Positions 1 through 5,521 of a stretch of 5,521 bases of DNA are shown piece by piece. This DNA is from an uncultured Anaerococcus sp. (GTDB lineage Bacteria > Bacillota > Clostridia > Tissierellales > Peptoniphilaceae). Location: positions 1 through 5,521 of the forward strand of contig NZ_CALGYW010000092.1 in assembly GCF_937934665.1 (NCBI RefSeq), given 5' to 3'. Under the pieces are notes generated by a model. The model did no database searches. It was not told the origin of the DNA and saw only the letters and a program-made list of their open reading frames with translations. Both the position numbers and the translations under genes were made by a program. The stretch's first letter is position 1; every line of letters begins with the position of its first letter.

Positions 1-1903
1 CGGTAAATTCACTCATATCGAAAGTAAGTAGGGACTTATCTCCCTCATAGAGGAAATCTGCCAAAAGTCCCGCTATATATGATTTACCCGAAGATGAGGG
101 TCCTGAAACAAGAAAACTCAAAACAGGTTTCTTCCTTTCAAATAGACCGCCTTCTGCTATGATATAGGTGTTTATGATCTTATCGATCATATCATCATGA
201 CCTACGAATTCTTCTTTTAGCTTAGTTCTGACATTTTTTATAGAGTCAAGCTTGTCGTATTGAAGCTTGGCCTTGGGCATTCCACTTAATTTTGAGATTA
301 TATCCTTAACTTCTGATACGCCGACCTTGGTCTTTAGCGGATAAAACTCTCCCCTTTCTTCTATCTTTTTTAACTTCTCTGTGACTTTCTCTTTTAAATT
401 TACAAACTTATCTAAGTTTTCAAAGTCTCTTTTATCCTTAGCTTCCTCTATTTCAAGGGCTATGATATCTATTTCTCTTTCGAGCTTGACTATGGATTCT
501 TGTCTTTCTTTTTCCTTGTTATAAAGTTCAGTCTTTTTGGCTAGTTTACTTTCAAGCTCTTTTATTTTTTCTTCCTTTTCTTTAGACCTGTGACTTGATA
601 GGCTGTCTTTTTCGTTTTTTAGGGCTATATTTTCCATCTCTAGCTGAATTATCTCCCTGTGGAGGTTATCAAGCTCTTCTGGTTTCTGGTCTCTGGCCAT
701 CTTTACCTGGGCACAGGCCTCATCTATTACGTCTATAGCTACATCAGGAAGCTTTCTCTCTGTTAGAAATCTTTTTGATAATTTGACCGCTTCTGTTATA
801 GCTGGGTCACTTATCTTTATCATGTGGTGGTTTTCGTATTTAGACTTTATCCCCCTCATGATAGCGATAGATGTTTCTACACTTGGCTCTTCTATAAGGA
901 TTTTTTGAAAACGCCTATCAAGAGCCTTATCCACCTCGATAAATTTCCTGTATTCTTCGATGGTGGTTGCTCCTATAGTCAAAATCTCACCACGAGCTAG
1001 CATCGGTTTTAGGATATTTGCTGTATCCATGGTTCCTGATGTAGACCCTGCTCCAATTATGTTGTGGATTTCATCTATAAAGAGGATTATCCTGCCCTTG
1101 GAGTCTTTTATTATTTCAAGGATTTTTTTAAGTCTTTCTTCAAAATCTCCCCTGTATTTTGCTCCTGCAACAAGACTTGTCATATCAAGGGAGAATATAA
1201 TCTTATCTTTTAAGTCATCTGGCACGTCGCCTGCCACTATCCTTTGGACAATACCTTCGACTATGGCAGTCTTACCAACTCCGGCATCTCCTATGAGGAC
1301 CGGGTTGTTTTTTATCCTCCTTGATAGGATTCTGATGGCATTTCTGGTTTCTTCTTCCCTGCCTATAACCGGATCTAGCCTTCCTTCTATGGCTTCCTTT
1401 GTAAGGACTGTCCCGTATTTTTCAAGTCTTATAATGGTTTCTTGGTCAACACCCTTAAGCAGGTATTCATTAAATTTCTTGGCAACTAGTTGGTTTAAGT
1501 TTTCATAGCTAAGGCCGTGGCCCCTTGAAAGCTTGGCTGTGGGCATATCCTCTTCCCTTAAGAGGGCTAGCAAAAGGTGTTCGGTCTTGATTTTTTCTTC
1601 AAACTGATTTCTAGAAATCTCTTCTGCTATCAAAAGAGCCCTTTGGTAGGACCTAGATGTATAAAGAGAGCTAATCCCCTTGGCGGACCTTAGCTTAGTC
1701 AAGGCATTTTCTGTATCTTCCAAGATTTCTTGGTATATCACCTTTAATTCTTTAAAATATGTCCTTATTAACTTCTCTTCTAGGGTTAAGATTGCATAGA
1801 AGATATGCAGGTCTGAAACTTCTACATTGTTCTTTCTAATTGCAATCTTATTTGCCTCCTTGATTATCTCAACAGCAGACTGTGAATACTTACTTATGTC
1901 CAT
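1..1903 (-). CDS. clpB: ClpB-like AAA+ chaperone ATPase (C-terminus outside window)
   Basis: This is a Hsp100/ClpB-type ATPase; such proteins thread aggregated polypeptides through a hexameric cytosolic ring. My translation gives 634 residues without a stop, running off the window edge; family members are about 860 residues. Domains in order: a double Clp N-domain (about 1-145); a first AAA+ module with Walker A GDAGVGKT (205-212), pore loop GAKYRGDF (247-254), Walker B FIDE (275-278), sensor GATT (311-314) and arginine fingers R330/R331; a ClpB-length coiled-coil middle domain (about 408-525); and the start of a second AAA+ module with Walker A GPSSSGKS (601-608). The long middle domain argues against ClpA, ClpC and ClpX. 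Residue positions run almost in step with E. coli ClpB. The ATG follows AGGAG, seven bases after the upstream gene's stop. Oddities are a divergent second module and loss of the middle-domain YGxIP-type motif, so a specialised paralogue is possible rather than the housekeeping copy. Confidence 0.9.
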   Translation of the reverse strand, partial: MDISKYSQSAVEIIKEANKIAIRKNNVEVSDLHIFYAILTLEEKLIRTYFKELKVIYQEILEDTENALTKLRSAKGISSLYTSRSYQRALLIAEEISRNQFEEKIKTEHLLLALLREEDMPTAKLSRGHGLSYENLNQLVAKKFNEYLLKGVDQETIIRLEKYGTVLTKEAIEGRLDPVIGREEETRNAIRILSRRIKNNPVLIGDAGVGKTAIVEGIVQRIVAGDVPDDLKDKIIFSLDMTSLVAGAKYRGDFEERLKKILEIIKDSKGRIILFIDEIHNIIGAGSTSGTMDTANILKPMLARGEILTIGATTIEEYRKFIEVDKALDRRFQKILIEEPSVETSIAIMRGIKSKYENHHMIKISDPAITEAVKLSKRFLTERKLPDVAIDVIDEACAQVKMARDQKPEELDNLHREIIQLEMENIALKNEKDSLSSHRSKEKEEKIKELESKLAKKTELYNKEKERQESIVKLEREIDIIALEIEEAKDKRDFENLDKFVNLKEKVTEKLKKIEERGEFYPLKTKVGVSEVKDIISKLSGMPKAKLQYDKLDSIKNVRTKLKEEFVGHDDMIDKIINTYIIAEGGLFERKKPVLSFLVSGPSSSGKSYIAGLLADFLYEGDKSLLTFDMSEFT

Positions 1904-1907
1904 TTTT

Positions 1908-1912
1908 CTCCT
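1908..1912 (-). promoter_or_regulatory. ribosome binding site of the ClpB-like gene, overlapping the upstream stop
   Basis: On the minus strand the sequence reads GGATAGGAGAAAAATG. The AGGAG element shares its first two bases with the TAG stop of the membrane protein gene (1911-1913) and lies four bases before the ATG (1901-1903). This layout suggests translational coupling and fixes the start of the ClpB-like gene. Confidence 0.8.
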
Positions 1913-3065
1913 ATCCTAGTACCATATATATAAGGTGGGCAGCAACTCCCGCTCCAAATCCTCCTATAGTATGGCACAATATTGCATTTCCTGTCATCTC
2001 TTTTGTTTCAAGGGCATCCATCATGGCTATATGGGTTGATAAGTATCCTGACCAGCACATACAAATTGATGTAAAAACTGCTATATCATTTGCAGAAACT
2101 ACACCTCTGCCTGACATTTCTGTCACTAACCCGAGGGACGCACCTGCAGAGCCAAGGGCTGTTATTGGGACAGCTATGGCCTCTGGTGACTTAAACCCAA
2201 AGAGTAGGTTTATGATAAATGAAAGTTTTTCTCCTATCATTGGTAGGACGGCTATGCCTTGGTTGGCTTCACCTGTAAAGCCTTCTGGTCCTGGTCCATT
2301 TGTCAGCATGACAACCAGGGTACATATTAGGCAGACACCTGGGATTATAGCAAGGCCCATATCAACTCCAACCTTACCTCCTTCGAGAATGGCTGTTATA
2401 AATCTTGCCCCAACTGATCCTTCCCTTACCTTCCTATAGCCATCCGGTACGTGTCTAGTCCCCTTAGTTTCTACCATGTCTTCTGTGCCGTAATATTTCT
2501 TTGTCTTTCTAATCATTAGTCTGACTGAAATAATAGATCCTACTACAGAACCAAGAATGCCCACTAGGGCACCCTTGATTGCATTATCAACTGGAAGGGC
2601 CATCATAGATGTGACTGTAATAAGACCCATACCGAAAGATGTACCCAGGTTTGTTAGGGCCGGCATCTGGTACTTTTTAAAATACTTTCTGAAGTTATCA
2701 TCAGCTGCCAGGGTAAGAATGGCTGGATTATCAGACATGAAGCAATTTAGCATGCCCAGAGACGATGCACCTGGCAGGTCATAAATTGGCTTCATTATCT
2801 TTGATACAAGCTTATTTACCAAGGCTATTACACCAAATTCTGAAAATATAGCAGATATACCACCCGCCAAGACTGCGACAGCCATCAAATAAAAGCATAC
2901 ATTCATCAAAAGGTCATATGAAGTAAGCATCATGGTCTTTATCATATTTGTGCCGCCCATTTGTGAGCCCATATATATAAATAGCCCCAAAAATACCGCC
3001 AAAAAGATAAAAACTTCCTTACTAACGTCCTTTTTTATAGTCTTATCTAATTTCAACTCATCCAT
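1911..3065 (-). CDS. polytopic membrane protein with Gate/nucleoside-recognition-like halves, probable transporter
   Basis: This is a 384-residue integral membrane protein of unknown substrate. Hydrophobic segments lie near residues 17-34, 52-74, 99-120, 136-156, 163-185, 234-254, 281-315, 328-349 and 366-383. A basic hydrophilic loop (186-221) separates two halves. The first half carries an IMKPIYDLPGASSLG stretch (90-104) and SDNPAI (111-116). The second carries FGFKSPEAIAVP (289-300) and a GSAGASLG glycine/alanine helix (305-312). The LPG and SPEA motifs, repeated across two halves, resemble Gate-domain proteins (YjiH and spore-maturation SpmA/SpmB types). From memory it also resembles membrane proteins that databases label CD0519/CD0768 family; I could not check this. 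Start: ATG preceded by GAGGA seven bases upstream. It is the first gene after a terminator and is tightly coupled to the downstream ClpB-like gene. Nucleoside, amino-acid or peptide transport are all possible, and the sequence does not decide between them. Confidence 0.82.
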   Translation of the reverse strand: MDELKLDKTIKKDVSKEVFIFLAVFLGLFIYMGSQMGGTNMIKTMMLTSYDLLMNVCFYLMAVAVLAGGISAIFSEFGVIALVNKLVSKIMKPIYDLPGASSLGMLNCFMSDNPAILTLAADDNFRKYFKKYQMPALTNLGTSFGMGLITVTSMMALPVDNAIKGALVGILGSVVGSIISVRLMIRKTKKYYGTEDMVETKGTRHVPDGYRKVREGSVGARFITAILEGGKVGVDMGLAIIPGVCLICTLVVMLTNGPGPEGFTGEANQGIAVLPMIGEKLSFIINLLFGFKSPEAIAVPITALGSAGASLGLVTEMSGRGVVSANDIAVFTSICMCWSGYLSTHIAMMDALETKEMTGNAILCHTIGGFGAGVAAHLIYMVLG

Positions 3066-3072
3066 TAAATTA

Positions 3073-3077
3073 TCCTC
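3073..3077 (-). promoter_or_regulatory. ribosome binding site of the Gate-domain membrane protein gene
   Basis: GAGGA on the minus strand, seven bases before the ATG at 3065. It is a strong, well-spaced Shine-Dalgarno element and supports the chosen start. Confidence 0.75.
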
Positions 3078-3093
3078 ATCAAGAAACTACTTT

Positions 3094-3099
3094 AATATA
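3094..3099 (-). promoter_or_regulatory. candidate -10 element for the membrane protein/ClpB-like operon
   Basis: The minus strand reads TATATT, one mismatch from the TATAAT consensus, about 30 bases upstream of the start codon. Transcription from it would begin near 3087 and leave a short leader containing the GAGGA site. No good TTGACA-like -35 box is visible at 16-18 bases; that position falls in the T-rich arm of the preceding terminator. The call rests mainly on position: a new promoter is expected after the terminator. Confidence 0.3.
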
Positions 3100-3112
3100 G
3101 ATTTCAGCTTTT

Positions 3113-3148
3113 AACTAAAAATATCCGAAAAATCGGATATTTTTAGTT
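3113..3148 (-). terminator. intrinsic terminator, potentially bidirectional, after the symporter gene
   Basis: A perfect 16-bp inverted repeat (3113-3128 with 3133-3148) encloses a four-base loop. In the RNA a GC-containing core, ATATCCGA/TCGGATAT, is preceded by an A-run and followed by five T residues, the classic terminator layout. It begins 32 bases after the symporter stop codon. The element is symmetric (A-run on one arm, T-run on the other), so it could act on either strand, but no plus-strand gene needs it here. It separates the two transcription units. Confidence 0.85.
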
Positions 3149-3179
3149 TTATACTCCTTTACACAAAGTACAATTTTAC

Positions 3180-4550
3180 TTATTTATCTTTTTTACCTGG
3201 GTAGAATTTAGGGTTTTTAAAGAAATCATCAACTAATTCTCTAATTTCTCCACTTAACATAATCATACCCACCATGTTTGTAAATACTACAAGACCTAGG
3301 GTTGCATCTAGGAAAGTAGCAGCGTTTTCAAATGATACGAATCCACCTAGAAGAATCATAGCACATGCTATAAGCCTTACTATCTTGCCGATAGCTGTAC
3401 CAAAAAGGTATTCACCTTGTTTTTCTGCATAAAATACTATTACTATAATTGTTGAAAGAACAAATAGGAATAGGGAAATAGCTATAACTGCTGTACCGAT
3501 TTGACCAAAGGCTGTGTTAAAGGCTCTTTCAACACCTATATCTTGCATTTCTGGGTTTTCCCAAAGTCCTGTTACAAGGACTAAGAGGGCTGATATTGTA
3601 CAAACTATGCCTGTATCTGCGATTACTTCAAATATACCCCACATACCTTGACGAACTGGGTGGTCTGTAACTGCTGTAGCATGGGCATATGATGCAGATC
3701 CCATACCTGCTTCGTTAGAGTAGCATCCCCTTGCTGCTCCTGCCTTTATTAGTTGAAGAAGGCTTCCTCCCGCAACTCCGCCTACTATTGCCCTTGGATT
3801 GAAGGCACCGACAAAAATCATCCTAAAAGCATTAGGTAGTTGATCAATATGCATAAATATAATTACAATGCCTGCTATTATATATACAGCCGACATGATT
3901 GGGATCATTTTTTCTGTAAATTGAGCGATTCTTTTTATCCCGCCGTAGGCTACTAATACTACTAAAATTGTAATAACTACTGCTGCTACTACACGGCTTA
4001 GGCCTAATTGTTCAAGTGGGCCTACTGCTGCTATAGTTTGCATGGTAATTGATGGTAAAATTTCTATCATAAAGAAAAATGAAACTAAAAAGCCCATTAC
4101 CTTACCAAGAGTACCACCTATACCTTTTTTGAATGTATATGATGGTCCACCTACAAACTCGCCATCTTCGTTTTTCTCACGGTATTTAATACCTAGTACA
4201 ATTTCTGCAAATTTTGTTCCTTGGCCGATTATGGAAACTATCCACATCCAGAAGATTGCACCAGGTCCTGCTGTAAAGATTATAGATGGTGCAACTACTA
4301 TATTTGCTGCCCCTATTGATGATGCTAGGGCTGCTGTTGCTGCCTGGAAGGGTGATACGGATCCTTCACCGCCAACGTCTGATGAGAACATCTTTCCAAA
4401 CGTTTGCTTACATATGAAAGGAAGATATCTTAATTGAACAAAGCCCATTCTGATTGATATTAATAGACCACCGCCTACTAATACTATAAGGATTGGCCAT
4501 CCCCAAAACCAGTTCGTGACGTTCGAGATAAAATCTAATATTGCTTTCAT
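3180..4550 (-). CDS. AGCS-family sodium:amino-acid symporter with unusual substrate-site motifs
   Basis: This 456-residue inner-membrane protein belongs to the alanine/glycine:cation symporter family (AlsT/DagA-like), which imports small neutral amino acids with sodium. Family hallmarks are SPFQA (66-70), GPGAIFWMW (95-103), KFAE (113-116), KYRE...GGPSY (122-138) and RGCYSNEAGMGSA (274-286), followed by AHA (289-291) and DHPVRQG (296-302). The protein has about ten or more hydrophobic segments, and its length is normal for the family. The start has AAAGGA six bases upstream and no competing ATG nearby. Two places differ from the usual family: the canonical VGTGN..G stretch reads IGAANIVV (79-86), and the usual N.VQ.NTIA motif reads P.ITMQTIA (166-174). 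These regions line the substrate path in AGCS proteins, so the cargo may not be alanine or glycine. It follows the ornithine carbamoyltransferase gene, probably on the same transcript, and is terminated at 3113-3148. Confidence 0.93.
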   Translation of the reverse strand: MKAILDFISNVTNWFWGWPILIVLVGGGLLISIRMGFVQLRYLPFICKQTFGKMFSSDVGGEGSVSPFQAATAALASSIGAANIVVAPSIIFTAGPGAIFWMWIVSIIGQGTKFAEIVLGIKYREKNEDGEFVGGPSYTFKKGIGGTLGKVMGFLVSFFFMIEILPSITMQTIAAVGPLEQLGLSRVVAAVVITILVVLVAYGGIKRIAQFTEKMIPIMSAVYIIAGIVIIFMHIDQLPNAFRMIFVGAFNPRAIVGGVAGGSLLQLIKAGAARGCYSNEAGMGSASYAHATAVTDHPVRQGMWGIFEVIADTGIVCTISALLVLVTGLWENPEMQDIGVERAFNTAFGQIGTAVIAISLFLFVLSTIIVIVFYAEKQGEYLFGTAIGKIVRLIACAMILLGGFVSFENAATFLDATLGLVVFTNMVGMIMLSGEIRELVDDFFKNPKFYPGKKDK

Positions 4551-4556
4551 TATATT

Positions 4557-4562
4557 TCCTTT
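4557..4562 (-). promoter_or_regulatory. ribosome binding site of the symporter gene
   Basis: AAAGGA on the minus strand, six bases before the ATG at 4550. It sits just downstream of the long hairpin at 4571-4651, so it stays exposed when that hairpin forms. Confidence 0.7.
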
Positions 4563-4570
4563 TTTGTTAT

Positions 4571-4651
4571 ATGGGCCAGGGCTTGGGAGAGTTAGCCTTA
4601 GACTAGTAATACAATCAAGAGTCTAAGATTAATTCCTCCCGCCTGGTCCAT
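4571..4651 (-). promoter_or_regulatory. long structured RNA hairpin between the carbamoyltransferase and symporter genes
   Basis: Three nested helices can be drawn in the minus-strand RNA. The outer one pairs 4642-4651 with 4571-4580 (ten positions, one A-C mismatch). The middle one pairs 4636-4640 with 4585-4589 (GGGAG/CUCCC, extendable by a G-U). The inner one pairs 4620-4627 with 4597-4604 (eight perfect pairs, CUUAGACU/AGUCUAAG) around a 15-base loop. The element fills most of the 126-bp gap and is more GC-rich than its surroundings. No T-run follows it in the direction of transcription, so it is not a standard terminator. It shows none of the T-box or glycine-riboswitch motifs I know. 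Likely roles are RNA processing, stabilisation of one cistron, or control of symporter expression. The pairing is seen directly; the function is inferred. Confidence 0.5.
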
Positions 4652-4676
4652 CCTGTCCTAAATTATTTATTTATTT

Positions 4677-5521
4677 TTAGCAAAGTGTTGCATACATAAT
4701 TGCTTTTATAGTATGCATTCTATTTTCTGCTTCGTCAAATACTAATGATTGAGCACTTTCAAATACTTCATCAGTAACTTCTATTGAGTCTAGGCCGTAT
4801 TTTTCAAATATTTCTTGGCCAACTTTTGTTTCTTTATCGTGGAATGATGGTAGGCAGTGTAGGAAGATAGCTTCTTTGTCTGCATTTTCCATAACTTCTT
4901 TTGTAACTTGGTATGGTTTAAGGATTTTAATTCTCTTTTCCCATTCTTCTTCTGGTTCACCCATAGATACCCAAACGTCTGTGTAGATTACGTTAGCGTC
5001 TTTGCTTGCGGCATCTACATCTTCTGTAAGAGTAATAGTTGAGAAGTTTTCTGCTGCGATTTTTTCACATTCTTTAACTAAGTCTTCTTCTGGGAATAAT
5101 TCTTTTGGAGCACATGCTACAAAGTCAACACCAAGTTTAGCACAAACTACCATTAGAGAGTTTGCCATGTTGTTTCTAGCGTCACCAAAGTATACAAATT
5201 TAAGTCCTTTTAGGTAACCAAAGTGTTCTTCAATTGTTAGCATGTCAGCTAGCATTTGTGTTGGGTGCCATTGGTCAGTTAGACCGTTCCATACTGGAAC
5301 ACCTGAGTATTTAGCAAGGTCTTCTACGTGTTCTTGTTTAAATCCTCTAAATTCGATTCCGTCATACATTCTACCAAGAACTCTAGCAGTATCAGCTACA
5401 GATTCTTTATGGCCAATTTGAGATCCTGTTGGGTCAAGGTAAGTTACACCCATACCAAGGTCGTAGCCTGCTACTTCAAATGAACATCTTGTTCTTGTAG
5501 ATGTTTTTTCAAAGATAATTG
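4677..5521 (-). CDS. argF/arcB: ornithine carbamoyltransferase (N-terminus outside window)
   Basis: This cytosolic enzyme converts ornithine and carbamoyl phosphate to citrulline and phosphate, or runs the reverse phosphorolysis of citrulline in the arginine deiminase pathway. The window holds 280 codons; about 50 N-terminal residues lie beyond the edge. The frame is open through the window end and includes the carbamoyl-phosphate loop FEKTSTRTRCSFEVA (codons within 5469-5513), so the ATG at 5453 is an internal methionine, not the start. Other hallmarks are GSQIGHKES, ARVLGRMYDGIEFRG, VPVWNGLTDQWHPTQ, GDARNNM, the ornithine loop DVWVSMG (4959-4979), the catalytic HCLPSFHD (4836-4859; E. coli has HCLPAFHD) and the C-terminal ENRMHTIKA. 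The enzyme looks intact. Whether it is anabolic (argF) or catabolic (arcB) cannot be read from the sequence. Pairing with a transporter gene and the likely amino-acid-fermenting host favour the catabolic role. Confidence 0.96.
   Translation of the reverse strand, partial: IIFEKTSTRTRCSFEVAGYDLGMGVTYLDPTGSQIGHKESVADTARVLGRMYDGIEFRGFKQEHVEDLAKYSGVPVWNGLTDQWHPTQMLADMLTIEEHFGYLKGLKFVYFGDARNNMANSLMVVCAKLGVDFVACAPKELFPEEDLVKECEKIAAENFSTITLTEDVDAASKDANVIYTDVWVSMGEPEEEWEKRIKILKPYQVTKEVMENADKEAIFLHCLPSFHDKETKVGQEIFEKYGLDSIEVTDEVFESAQSLVFDEAENRMHTIKAIMYATLC

Noticed and set aside
960..1508. Plus-strand open frame of 182 codons
   Set aside because: It lies antisense to the first AAA+ module of the ClpB-like gene, which has intact Walker motifs in the opposite frame; the plus-strand translation shows no family features.
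1882..2439. Plus-strand open frame of 185 codons
   Set aside because: It is antisense to the membrane protein gene, is proline/serine-rich in the way typical of shadow frames, and has no recognisable domain.
4042..4437. Plus-strand open frame of 131 codons
   Set aside because: It is a shadow of the symporter gene, whose minus-strand frame carries strong AGCS motifs across the same stretch.
4565..4570. TATAAC as a -10 element directly before the symporter
   Set aside because: It has no -35-like partner 16-18 bases upstream, and a start there would leave almost no leader ahead of the ribosome binding site.
4571..4676. Hairpin plus T-rich tail read as a terminator on the plus strand
   Set aside because: On the plus strand the stem is followed by an ATTTATTT-type tract, but no plus-strand gene lies upstream; on the transcribed strand no T-run follows the stem.
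4551..4676. T-box leader or glycine riboswitch upstream of the symporter
   Set aside because: No T-box GGUGG-type antiterminator sequence and no glycine aptamer core motifs are present, and the gap is too short for either plus an expression platform.
4677..5453. Ornithine carbamoyltransferase starting at the ATG at 5453
   Set aside because: The frame stays open to the window edge and encodes the essential STRTR carbamoyl-phosphate loop upstream of this methionine, so it is an internal residue.

Overview
The window reads like chromosome from a low-GC Gram-positive anaerobe. The lineage guess, clostridial or Tissierellia-like anaerobic cocci such as Anaerococcus or Peptoniphilus, rests on A/T-rich codons, frequent AGA/AGG arginine codons, strong GGAGG-type ribosome binding sites, and an amino-acid-catabolism gene set. 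It is not proven by any marker in the window. All four genes lie on the minus strand, so transcription runs from high to low coordinates. No RNA gene, insertion sequence or CRISPR array is visible, and no stretch without a gene exceeds about 130 bases.

In transcription order, the window opens inside an ornithine carbamoyltransferase gene (4677-5521, N-terminus outside the window). A 126-bp gap with a long imperfect hairpin follows (4571-4651). Next is a complete sodium:amino-acid symporter of the AGCS (alanine/glycine:cation) family (3180-4550). A perfect 16-bp stem (3113-3148) then forms a convincing intrinsic terminator. A second transcription unit begins there with a 384-residue polytopic membrane protein of the nucleoside-recognition/Gate-domain type (1911-3065). 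Seven bases later comes a ClpB-like double AAA+ ATPase (1-1903, C-terminus outside the window), whose ribosome binding site overlaps the stop codon of the membrane protein gene.

The first unit fits amino-acid metabolism: carbamoyl-group transfer to or from ornithine, plus an amino-acid transporter. The transporter departs from the family at the positions expected to contact substrate, so its substrate should not be assumed to be alanine or glycine. The second unit is less ordinary. A disaggregase-like ATPase is translationally coupled to a membrane protein of unknown substrate, with no CIRCE or CtsR-like heat-shock operator visible upstream. The ATPase has a textbook first ATPase module but a divergent second one, and it lacks the usual tyrosine motif in its middle domain. 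It may therefore be a specialised ClpB paralogue. I see no clearly new system. The best candidates for a second look are this ClpB-like/membrane-protein pair and the structured RNA ahead of the symporter gene.
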